NCBI RefSeq assembly: GCF_002914585.1
Contig: NZ_PDDM01000016.1
Location: 1 to 64,000, forward strand
Direction: 5' to 3'
Origin: Pseudanabaena sp. BC1403
GTDB lineage: Bacteria > Cyanobacteriota > Cyanobacteriia > Pseudanabaenales > Pseudanabaenaceae
DNA length: 64,000 nt
Shown: positions 27,972-34,768 of the stretch, piece by piece
Numbering within the stretch: the stretch's first letter is position 1
How the letters are laid out: every line of letters starts with the position of its first letter
Position numbers and translations under genes: made by a program
The notes under the pieces: generated by a model
Database searches by the model: none
What the model saw: the letters and a program-made list of their open reading frames with translations, nothing else
Told to the model about the DNA's origin: nothing

Positions 27972-28991
27972 ATGAGAAAATTTTCGTGTTTGCCTATTAA
28001 TCTTGCTGTAATCGCAGGTTTAATATCCTTGGTAGGCTTAACTGCTTGTACGGGAAATGATCCGCAGCCGCCATCTCAGCCCAATGCAGCTCAGACATCT
28101 ATTCCTACAAAAGAGACGACCTCAAAAGCCACCCCTGCTCCCACAGAAGTAGCACAGGCTCCGCTCAAAGAGGTCACTATCGCTTTTGCAACTCGTCGTG
28201 ATACTAAAGATTTACAAAATAAAGTCGATCAAGTTACGGCGATTTTATCAAAAGAAGTCGGTATGCCTGTGAAGGGGATCACCGCTGACGAAACAGCCTC
28301 CGTGGAAGCATTAAAAGCTAATCGCGCCAATGTCGCGTTTCTTAGTGGTCGCGCAGCTCTTAAGGCGGAACAACTATCGGGAGCAAAAATGTACTTAGCC
28401 GAAGTTCGCGCTGACTATTCGGGAGGGAAGACCTACAACTCGATCTTTGTCGTTCCTGAAGATAGCGCGTTAAAGACATTGGCTGATCCTACCCAAACTC
28501 TAGAACAGTTGCGGGGTAAACGCATGGCTTTTACCTCTCGTTCTTCTGGTTCTGGATTTATTTTTCCTGTCAGTGAATTGGTGGGACTCAAATTCGTCGA
28601 TGGGCCCGATCGCTTAGAACAGTTTTTTGGAAAGGTTACCTACGGGGATGGCTACAGCAGTGCATTACAAGCATTATTGCGGGGTCAAGCCGATGTGGCT
28701 GTAGTTTCAGAATATGCGCTGCTCCCACCTTGGATTACGGCAGAAGAAGGGAAAAAGTTGCGAGTACTGCACGCAGTTCCTAACGTACCAGCGCATGGAA
28801 TCGTCATTGATGACAGTGTGCCTACCGATCTGCGCGAAAAGTTGATTAATGCCTTGTTGAAGCTGAATGAGCCTGAGAATAAAGATCTGTTTCTTAGCCT
28901 TTACAACTCCACTGAGTTAGTCAAAGTCGATCACGAACAACATTTGGCGACGATGCGTACGGCAATTCAGCGGGCAGGACTGAAGCCATAG
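27972..28991 (+). CDS. phnD: Phosphonate/phosphite-type ABC transporter, substrate-binding lipoprotein
   Basis: About 339 residues. A lipoprotein signal peptide ends at the lipobox LTAC, so the mature protein is tethered at the periplasmic face of the inner membrane. A Thr/Pro/Ala-rich linker follows, then a PhnD-type periplasmic-binding domain (motifs FTSRSSGSGFIFP and DVAVVSEYAL). I place the start at ATG 27972; the frame extends upstream to a TTG at 27951. The ATPase and permease genes follow, after a hairpin. The ligand could be phosphonate, phosphite or another phosphate ester. Confidence 0.88.
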   Translation: MRKFSCLPINLAVIAGLISLVGLTACTGNDPQPPSQPNAAQTSIPTKETTSKATPAPTEVAQAPLKEVTIAFATRRDTKDLQNKVDQVTAILSKEVGMPVKGITADETASVEALKANRANVAFLSGRAALKAEQLSGAKMYLAEVRADYSGGKTYNSIFVVPEDSALKTLADPTQTLEQLRGKRMAFTSRSSGSGFIFPVSELVGLKFVDGPDRLEQFFGKVTYGDGYSSALQALLRGQADVAVVSEYALLPPWITAEEGKKLRVLHAVPNVPAHGIVIDDSVPTDLREKLINALLKLNEPENKDLFLSLYNSTELVKVDHEQHLATMRTAIQRAGLKP

Positions 28992-29010
28992 TCTATTTAT
29001 TATAAAACTC

Positions 29011-29059
29011 AAGAATTTTGGTACAAAGCTTGCTTCGCAAGCTTTTTACCAAAATTCTT
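29011..29059. terminator. Hairpin between phnD and phnC
   Basis: The sequence aagaattttggtacaaagcttgc pairs with its inverted copy, with few mismatches, around a short loop. A T-rich stretch lies within the descending arm. Placed between the binding-protein and ATPase genes, it could lower downstream expression, so that the binding protein is made in excess, as is common for ABC importers. Confidence 0.7.
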
Positions 29060-29114
29060 TTATACCTCTTAGCTTCAAAAGACTAGCTCTGCAAAAAATA
29101 AGAACTTTAAAATT

Positions 29115-29894
29115 ATGGAACTTGAATCAGAAAATAATTCACCTGCGATCGTTTGTCACAATGTCAGCACTGCTTATCAAGCTACTTTAAATCGTCCAAT
29201 TTTGAACGGAATTGATTTGAAAATCAATCATGGGGAATTTGTGGCTCTGCTTGGTTTGAACGGGGCAGGAAAATCAACTCTTTTACGATCACTGGTGGGA
29301 TTAGTTCCTGTTAGTCAAGGTCAAATTCAGATCTGTGGCACGGCAGTCCAACCAAAGCAAGTCGATGAAGTTCGCAAAAATGTCGGTTTCCTCTTTCAAG
29401 GTGGCGGCTTAGTCGATCAACTTTCCTGTCTAGATAACGTTCTCTGTGGTTGTCTTGGCGAACTAAATACATGGCAAAGTTTATGGGGATTTCCCAAACG
29501 AGATCGCCGTGTGGCTATGCAGTTATTACAAAAAATGGGGTTGCAAGAACAGATATACCAAAAAGCGCGCCAACTAAGCGGCGGACAACGCCAACGAGTT
29601 GCGATCGCCCGTACCTTAATCCAGTCGCCTCATATTTTGCTAGCTGATGAGCCAACAACTGGATTGGATGTAACGGGAGTTGAACAAGTAATGAGCAGTT
29701 TACAAGAGATGAATCGCAGAGGATTAACAGTTGTAGTTGTGCTGCATGATCTTGCACTTGCAGCAAAGTATGCCCAGAGGGCAATCATTTTGCAAGAAGG
29801 GCAGGTCTGGTATGATGGGGAATGTCAAAATATGGATAGACAATTTGCCAAGTTGCAAAATCTATCCCTAGTTCAGCCAGCTAACGCCGCCTAA
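29115..29894 (+). CDS. phnC: Phosphonate/phosphite-type ABC transporter, ATP-binding protein
   Basis: A 259-residue ABC ATPase that powers import from the cytoplasmic face. The Walker A motif is GLNGAGKSTLL, the signature is LSGGQRQRVAIART, Walker B is LLADEPTTGLD, and the switch histidine is in VVVLHD. The family is the PhnC branch, judged from sequence and from the flanking phnD and phnE. Its stop overlaps the phnE start (taatg), showing translational coupling. Confidence 0.92.
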   Translation: MELESENNSPAIVCHNVSTAYQATLNRPILNGIDLKINHGEFVALLGLNGAGKSTLLRSLVGLVPVSQGQIQICGTAVQPKQVDEVRKNVGFLFQGGGLVDQLSCLDNVLCGCLGELNTWQSLWGFPKRDRRVAMQLLQKMGLQEQIYQKARQLSGGQRQRVAIARTLIQSPHILLADEPTTGLDVTGVEQVMSSLQEMNRRGLTVVVVLHDLALAAKYAQRAIILQEGQVWYDGECQNMDRQFAKLQNLSLVQPANAA

Positions 29895-30697
29895 TGAAAT
29901 TTCTTGATCGAATTCGCCCCTACACTTCCAGCCGCTACAACATCTGGGCATTCAGAGTTTTAGTAATTATCGGTCTAGGATGGGCTTATATTTGGTCATT
30001 ACAAGGATTAAAAGTTGATCCCAAGTTAATCCAAACCAGTCTGCCTTATATGGCGGATTTTTTGTCGCGTCTTTGGCCACCTGATTTGAGCATTTTAGAT
30101 GTGGCGATCAAGGCGTTAATTGAGACTGTGCAAATGTCACTCTGGGGAACGACGATTGGGGCAATTCTCTCAATTCCGATCGCTCTATTGTCAGCACAAA
30201 ATCTCTCACCATTATGGTTGCGTTGGATTGCAAATATTTTTCAAAATGCTGTCCGTTCAGTTCCATCAATTATTTTAGGATTGTTTTTTGTGGCGGCGAC
30301 AGGTTTAGGTGCGCCTGCGGGAACTTTGGCATTGGGAATATACACGATTGGCTACCTAGCGAAGTTCTATCAAGAAGCGATCGAGTCCGTAGATAAGCGA
30401 TCGCTAGAATCTCTGCAAGTAAGTCGCGCCTCATGGTGGCAAATTGCTCAATATGGAATCATGCCACAGGTATTACCACTCTGCCTCGGCTATACACTCT
30501 ATATGTTTGAATACAATATCCGCGCAGCCTCAGTTTTAGGTGTAGTCGGTGCTGGGGGGATTGGCTTCGAGTTAGTTAGCTATATTCGCGGCTTTGAATA
30601 TAGCAAAGCAATGACAATGATGCTAGTTCTATTAGTAGTTGTGACCAGTATTGATGCGCTAAGCAGTCAATTACGCAATAAGTTTAAATCAGACTAA
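29894..30697 (+). CDS. phnE: Phosphonate/phosphite-type ABC transporter, permease
   Basis: A 267-residue permease with about six membrane segments. The cytoplasmic coupling loop reads EAIESVDKRSLESLQVSRAS, which carries the EA---G-like contact to the ATPase. C-terminal segments such as VLGVVGAGGIGFELVSYI are typical of PhnE. Its ATG overlaps the phnC stop. No genes for C-P lyase (phnG-M), phosphonatase or phosphite dehydrogenase (ptxD) follow, so the transported compound cannot be told from context. Confidence 0.92.
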   Translation: MKFLDRIRPYTSSRYNIWAFRVLVIIGLGWAYIWSLQGLKVDPKLIQTSLPYMADFLSRLWPPDLSILDVAIKALIETVQMSLWGTTIGAILSIPIALLSAQNLSPLWLRWIANIFQNAVRSVPSIILGLFFVAATGLGAPAGTLALGIYTIGYLAKFYQEAIESVDKRSLESLQVSRASWWQIAQYGIMPQVLPLCLGYTLYMFEYNIRAASVLGVVGAGGIGFELVSYIRGFEYSKAMTMMLVLLVVVTSIDALSSQLRNKFKSD

Positions 30698-30703
30698 AAC
30701 CCA

Positions 30704-31261
30704 TTAGGGTAATTCTTCTGCGGACTTCAATGAAAAGTTAGATAGAACATTCCATTTCTGCTCATCATGTGCCAATAGCGTCAGATTAATCGCTTCAAAT
30801 TCAAAATTAATTTGGCGATCGCGAAATTCTGTCCAAGCAAGTTCAAAGTTCTCAGAAGTCAAGTCCCGAAAAGCAACGGTCATATGTGGCACAAATGGTC
30901 TAGAAGCATAAGGATCGATAATGCCCAGAGTATTCACCAGTGTTGCCGCAATGTCTACATATAGATTTGGCAAAACTGGGTTAGGAACAACATCAAGATA
31001 AATTACACGAGGTGGGAAAGCCGCAAATCCTGATAGGTTAATCGTAAAAGGCGAATAAGTTTTAGCAAATTTCTCTAGTTCGATTTGTAATGGATTAAGG
31101 CGATCGCTAGATAGTTCAAAGGGAGGAATGAGAGTAATATGTGGAGGTGCTTTGAGTGTAGCTTTAGAACTATAGCGAGCTTCAAAATCATATTGAATTT
31201 GCCTAACTTCATCTTGAATGGAATCAGGTGGTAACAGCGCAATAAAAAATCTTTGGTTCAT
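30704..31261 (-). CDS. 2'-5' RNA ligase / 2H phosphoesterase family protein
   Basis: The 185-residue protein has the two HxT motifs that define 2H phosphoesterases: PPHITLIPPF near residue 41 and VPHMTVAF near residue 124. These histidines act as general acid and base on 2',3'-cyclic phosphates. The bacterial relatives (ThpR/LigT) open 2',3'-cyclic RNA ends and can join some tRNA halves in vitro. It is convergent with phnE, with only a few bases between the stops. It is probably cytosolic. The natural substrate is not deducible from context. Confidence 0.85.
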   Translation of the reverse strand: MNQRFFIALLPPDSIQDEVRQIQYDFEARYSSKATLKAPPHITLIPPFELSSDRLNPLQIELEKFAKTYSPFTINLSGFAAFPPRVIYLDVVPNPVLPNLYVDIAATLVNTLGIIDPYASRPFVPHMTVAFRDLTSENFELAWTEFRDRQINFEFEAINLTLLAHDEQKWNVLSNFSLKSAEELP

Positions 31262-31356
31262 AGGTTATCACTTTACCGCTAATCACTTAGGGACTTGCGA
31301 TTTAATAATGTAGCAAATCTAAAACCAGAATTAGTGGGGCAGCGAATCCTCCTCAC

Positions 31357-31464
31357 TAATACCAAAACACAAAGTGGCGCAGCCATTTTGTGTTTTAAAA
31401 CCCTTACAGGGTTTGGTTTTTAATTCACAGAAGCGTTGTCACACTTTTGTGAATTGGTATAATT
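31357..31464. repeat. Family B dispersed repeat, complete copy
   Basis: It begins taataccaaaacacaaa and ends gaattggtataatt, so its outermost ataccaa and ttggtat are inverted. Internal order: a cattttgtg/cacaaa hairpin, an aaacccttacagggttt hairpin, and a ttcacagaagcg/cacttttgtgaa hairpin. This makes a three-stem structure of about 108 bases, shared with 58112-58219. Confidence 0.75.
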
Positions 31465-31517
31465 CTGTGAAACCTAGAATAGTACTTTATTTATTCGCTT
31501 GTCCCTTATGACAAATC

Positions 31518-31572
31518 AAGACCCAAAAGAGTAATGGCTGCGCTTCGCGCAGCCATTACTCTTTTGGGTCTT
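31518..31572. terminator. Perfect 26-bp palindrome with acccaaaag arms
   Basis: The arms aagacccaaaagagtaatgg... are perfectly complementary with a ttc loop in the gcgcttcgcgc core. It has A/T tracts near both ends. It does not abut a gene end here, standing between the phosphoesterase start and rpsB, which argues that such palindromes are also inserted as units rather than only built at gene ends. Confidence 0.7.
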
Positions 31573-31774
31573 ATGTCCTACCTATAGTTCTGAGAAATCC
31601 AAAATTGTTTTTTGATAAAAACTCCATTTTTATAATTTTATCGTCACATTATGCGATATCCTAGATAGGCTGTAAAAAACACACGCTTGAGGTTTCGGGT
31701 GTTTAGAGTTACAAGTAACTACTAGATTCCATCTCAGGCGCAAGGATAAACCCGAACAATAGGAGAAAAATTAA

Positions 31775-32554
31775 ATGGGAGTCGTAACCCTAGCACAGTT
31801 GCTAGAGTCTGGAGTTCACTTCGGGCATCAAACCCGTCGTTGGAACCCCAAGATGGAGCCTTACATCTTTACCGAGCGTAATGGCGTTCACATCATTGAC
31901 CTAGTTCAAACTGCGCAATATCTTGAAGAAGCTTACGTTTATTTGCGTCAAGCATCTGAACAAGGCAAAAAGGTTTTGTTTGTTGGAACCAAGCGTCAAG
32001 CTGCTGGTCTAATTGCTCAAGAAGCAGCTCGTTGTGGTAGTTACTACATCAACCAACGCTGGTTGGGTGGAATGCTTACCAACTGGACAACGATCAAAAC
32101 CCGTGTCGATCGCCTTAAGGATCTCGAACGTCGCGACGAAAGTGGCGCACTCGATCGCCTTCCTAAGAAAGAAGCATCGACTCTTCGCCGTGAAATGGAA
32201 AAGCTACGTAAGTACCTTGGCGGCATCAAGCTTATGCGTAAGCCACCCGACATTGTGATCGTGGTTGACCACAAGCGTGAGTACAACGCTGTTCAAGAAT
32301 GCCAAAAGTTGAAGATTCCCATTGTGTCTTTGCTTGATACCAACTGCGATCCTGATAGCGTTGACATCGGTATTCCTGCAAATGACGACGCGATTCGCTC
32401 GATTAAGTTGATTGTCGGTAAGCTTGCCGATGCAATCTACGAAGGTCGTCATGGCGACATCGAAGACATCGAGTATGAAGTATCTGCTGAAGATGCTGAA
32501 GCATATGTCGAAGATGAAGCGATCATTACTGGAGATGAAGAAGAAGCTGCTTAA
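31775..32554 (+). CDS. rpsB: 30S ribosomal protein S2
   Basis: The 259-residue protein starts [20 protein letters not shown], the standard S2 N-terminus, and keeps [12 protein letters not shown] and [22 protein letters not shown]. An acidic tail ([20 protein letters not shown]) follows. S2 binds late to the 30S subunit and is needed for mRNA binding. The ribosome site aggag is well spaced. In most bacteria tsf (elongation factor Ts) follows directly; here a terminator does instead. Confidence 0.97.
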   Translation: MGVVTLAQLLESGVHFGHQTRRWNPKMEPYIFTERNGVHIIDLVQTAQYLEEAYVYLRQASEQGKKVLFVGTKRQAAGLIAQEAARCGSYYINQRWLGGMLTNWTTIKTRVDRLKDLERRDESGALDRLPKKEASTLRREMEKLRKYLGGIKLMRKPPDIVIVVDHKREYNAVQECQKLKIPIVSLLDTNCDPDSVDIGIPANDDAIRSIKLIVGKLADAIYEGRHGDIEDIEYEVSAEDAEAYVEDEAIITGDEEEAA

Positions 32555-32569
32555 TGCTTCTTTAAACAT

Positions 32570-32602
32570 AAAAAAAGGAGGCGCAAAGCGCCTCCTTTTT
32601 TT
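32570..32602. terminator. Rho-independent terminator of rpsB
   Basis: A perfect stem (aaaaaaaggaggcgc with its complement) around an aaa loop is followed by a run of seven T residues. It lies 16 bases after the rpsB stop. Because A and T runs flank it on both sides, it can also end transcripts from the minus-strand toxin remnant. Confidence 0.9.
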
Positions 32603-32609
32603 ACTGGCA

Positions 32610-32702
32610 TTAATAAACTTCATCGTGACTGCCAATATCGACTAAAACTATTGTCTCATTTTGGACTAGAAAAACACAAATAATACGGTATTCATAGGAT
32701 AG
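32610..32702 (-). pseudogene. Truncated RelE/ParE-type toxin gene
   Basis: The minus strand retains 30 codons that read LSYEYRIICVFLVQNETIVL and end SHDEVY at a TAA. This is the C-terminal beta sheet typical of RelE/ParE toxins (YRIIY...DIG.RDEVY). A TGA stop precedes it in frame, and the N-terminal two thirds of the toxin are missing. It follows the small gene at 32712, as toxins follow antitoxins. No active toxin can be made. Confidence 0.65.
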
Positions 32703-32711
32703 TCATCATCT

Positions 32712-32969
32712 TTAACTAATTTCATGTTTTAAATCTTGAATATAAGTTTTTACATCACTAATCTCGGTAAAGCCCGATAAACCTTCCTGTTTAATTTTTT
32801 GTATGGTTTTTAAGCATTGATGTTGATCTATTGCGAGATCTTCATCAGATTCTTGCTCTATCTCACTATTAATTCCCAAGCGAAAATAGTGAATCAGATC
32901 ATATAGAGCAGATAGTTTAGATTCGGGAATATATTGCAACTCATTAATGATGGCATCTTTACTTGACAT
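32712..32969 (-). CDS. Probable orphan antitoxin
   Basis: An 85-residue, acidic protein beginning MSSKDAIINELQYIPESKLS, with a short helix-rich N-terminus (LYDLIHYFRLGI) like small cyanobacterial antitoxin or DUF2281-like proteins. The C-terminal third (GFTEISDVKTYIQDLKHEIS) would wrap the toxin. It reads directly into the broken toxin gene. It appears intact, so it may persist as an orphan, perhaps neutralising a related toxin or autoregulating. Assignment rests on size, character and the toxin fragment next to it. Confidence 0.6.
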   Translation of the reverse strand: MSSKDAIINELQYIPESKLSALYDLIHYFRLGINSEIEQESDEDLAIDQHQCLKTIQKIKQEGLSGFTEISDVKTYIQDLKHEIS

Positions 32970-33005
32970 TGCTCGACACCTGTAAAAGTAGTGTTGAAAA
33001 TATTG

Positions 33006-34151
33006 CTATTGATAAATTTTACCTAATAATACCGATCGCTTTGCACCTGTGACGCTCGGTAAATTGCCAGCACGTTCTTTGAGACGCAAATATCCCAACA
33101 CGGCAAATGCGATCGCTTCTTTACTATCACCACTCATCCCAAAGTCATCAGTGCGCTTTACGATCGCAGGAGCTAATAAATCCTGTAAACGCTCCATCAA
33201 ATAACCGTTGCGACCACCGCCGCCACCAATCAAAACTTCATTGGGAAATACGGGCAGAAAATCACGATAACTTTTAGCGATCGCCCTAGCCGTAAACTCA
33301 GTAAGTGTAGCCAAAATATCGTAATTGCTCAAATGTTGGCATTCCGCTAAACGCGCTGCTAAATAGTCAGGACTAAATAACTCGCGTCCAGTAGATTTCG
33401 GCGGTGCGATTACAAAAAATTCTTGCTCTAGCCATTTATTGATTAAATCTAAATCTGGGTTACCTTGACGAGCGATCGCGCCATCCAGATCAAAGGATTC
33501 ACCAAATAGTTTTTGGGTTGCCATATCCATCAGTACATTGCCAGTCCCATTGTCAAAACCAAAAACCTGATCTTGATTCTCAATCGAGTTGGGAGGTAAA
33601 TAAGTTAGGTTACTGATCCCACCAATATTTTGGCAGACGCGATATTTAGTAGGATCTGAAAGCAGCAAAACATCTAACATCGACACAAGTGGAGCGCCCT
33701 GACCTCCAGCCTCAATGTCGGCAACCCGAAAATCGCTTACAGTATTGATCCCCGTCAATTCGGCAATTACTGCACCCCGACCAAGCTGCACCGTGTAGCC
33801 CATATGCTTCCCAACAGGAGGACGATGAAATACGGTTTGACCGTGAGAGCCAATCAAGTCGGGACTACGATCGCCCTTTTCCATAATGGCGATCGCAGCT
33901 TGAGCAAAACACTCGGCAATGCGATCATCGAGTTCACATATTTGTTGTAGCGATCGCGCTTCCCCAGCACAGACCGCTAATATTTCATCTCTCAGATCGG
34001 CGGGATATGCGTAAGTATGCCCTGCGATTAAATTGGTTGCGAGATGGTTATGGCGATCGCTAATTTCCACTAAAGCCGCATCAATGCCATCAACCGATGT
34101 ACCACTCATCAACCCGATCGCTAATATTTTGTCCGTTGGTGTACTAATCAT
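33006..34151 (-). CDS. anmK: Anhydro-N-acetylmuramic acid kinase
   Basis: This kinase converts 1,6-anhydro-MurNAc from peptidoglycan turnover to MurNAc-6-phosphate, using ATP and opening the anhydro ring. The 381 residues match the family. The N-terminal phosphate loop GLMSGTSVDGIDAALVEI, NIGGISNLTYLPP, FDNGTGNVLMD and the GGGGRNGYLMERL segment are all characteristic of AnmK. Start ATG at 34151. It lies between the antitoxin and a coiled-coil gene on the same strand. Cytosolic. Confidence 0.95.
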   Translation of the reverse strand: MISTPTDKILAIGLMSGTSVDGIDAALVEISDRHNHLATNLIAGHTYAYPADLRDEILAVCAGEARSLQQICELDDRIAECFAQAAIAIMEKGDRSPDLIGSHGQTVFHRPPVGKHMGYTVQLGRGAVIAELTGINTVSDFRVADIEAGGQGAPLVSMLDVLLLSDPTKYRVCQNIGGISNLTYLPPNSIENQDQVFGFDNGTGNVLMDMATQKLFGESFDLDGAIARQGNPDLDLINKWLEQEFFVIAPPKSTGRELFSPDYLAARLAECQHLSNYDILATLTEFTARAIAKSYRDFLPVFPNEVLIGGGGGRNGYLMERLQDLLAPAIVKRTDDFGMSGDSKEAIAFAVLGYLRLKERAGNLPSVTGAKRSVLLGKIYQ

Positions 34152-34195
34152 GAATTTTAAATAAAAAGATAATTGCGATCGCCTTTATTAATTTA

Positions 34196-34552
34196 CTAAG
34201 CCTGTTTCCGATTGAGCATCTCAATCATCAGCCTGATACTTTCAGCTTGAGTCTGAGCAACAATGGCTTGCTGTCTGGTGATTTCTTTGATTTCTAGTAA
34301 TTCGGTGTGAAGAGATTCGCTTTGAGATTGTGATTTAATAGCTTGCTGTTTAATAATCTCCTTTATTTCCACAAGTTCGGCATGGAGAGTTTCACGTTGC
34401 TCTCTAGCTTCTTCCCTAACACTGTTTATCTCAGCTTTGACTGTTGGCAGTTCGAGGTAAAGTGCTTGTATTAGTTGCTGAATATCATTGCCTAAGTTAT
34501 CAACTTTGTCAGCAAATCGGTCTAATCTTTCATCTGTCCATCTTTCAGCCAT
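34196..34552 (-). CDS. Coiled-coil protein of unknown function
   Basis: The 118 residues are predicted to be almost all helix. Two imperfect direct repeats are visible (ETLHAELVEIKEIIKQQAI and ESLHTELLEIKEITRQQAI, around residues 53-72 and 79-98), each with heptad spacing of hydrophobic residues. No signal peptide is present. Small proteins starting MAERWTDERLDRFAD are frequent in filamentous cyanobacteria and lack a known role. It is upstream of anmK on the same strand, 45 bases apart. Confidence 0.7.
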   Translation of the reverse strand: MAERWTDERLDRFADKVDNLGNDIQQLIQALYLELPTVKAEINSVREEAREQRETLHAELVEIKEIIKQQAIKSQSQSESLHTELLEIKEITRQQAIVAQTQAESIRLMIEMLNRKQA

Positions 34553-34629
34553 TGTTTTACGATCTTATTTACTTTCATTTTATGTTGAGTTTATGTGATT
34601 CAGATCTGAAAATTTATAGCCACATCTAC

Positions 34630-34719
34630 CTATACACTCTCTGTGATGGGCTTGTCGATGCGCTTGTAGGTGTGAGAGCCGAAGTAATCGCGCTGAGCCT
34701 GTGTCAAGTTTTGAGGCAA
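34630..34719 (-). pseudogene. Fragment duplicating the 3' end of gnd
   Basis: The minus strand reads [20 protein letters not shown] and IDKP before diverging to a stop at 34630. Gnd at 36832 ends [24 protein letters not shown]. Twenty-four codons are thus nearly identical in sequence and DNA (for example gtgtcaagttttgagg in both). Upstream of LPQ the similarity ends abruptly. It lies 50 bases past the stop of the lipoprotein gene, which is therefore bracketed by gnd and this fragment in the same orientation. Confidence 0.85.
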
Positions 34720-34768
34720 GCTCAGCGAGACGTTAACGATCGCGAGAAGATCTCAAACTAGCGAACCA

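Larger units (their letters stand above)
31262..31774. other. Repeat-filled interval upstream of rpsB
   Basis: No gene is visible in these 512 bases. A family B repeat (31357-31464) and a perfect 26-bp palindrome (31518-31572) occupy the first half. The second half is AT-rich and should hold the rpsB promoter: a TATAAT at 31631-31636 is a candidate -10 box, but no well-spaced -35 is clear. The 5' leader includes ttcgggt and acccgaa, which could pair shortly before the ribosome site aggag at about 31760. Confidence 0.5.
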
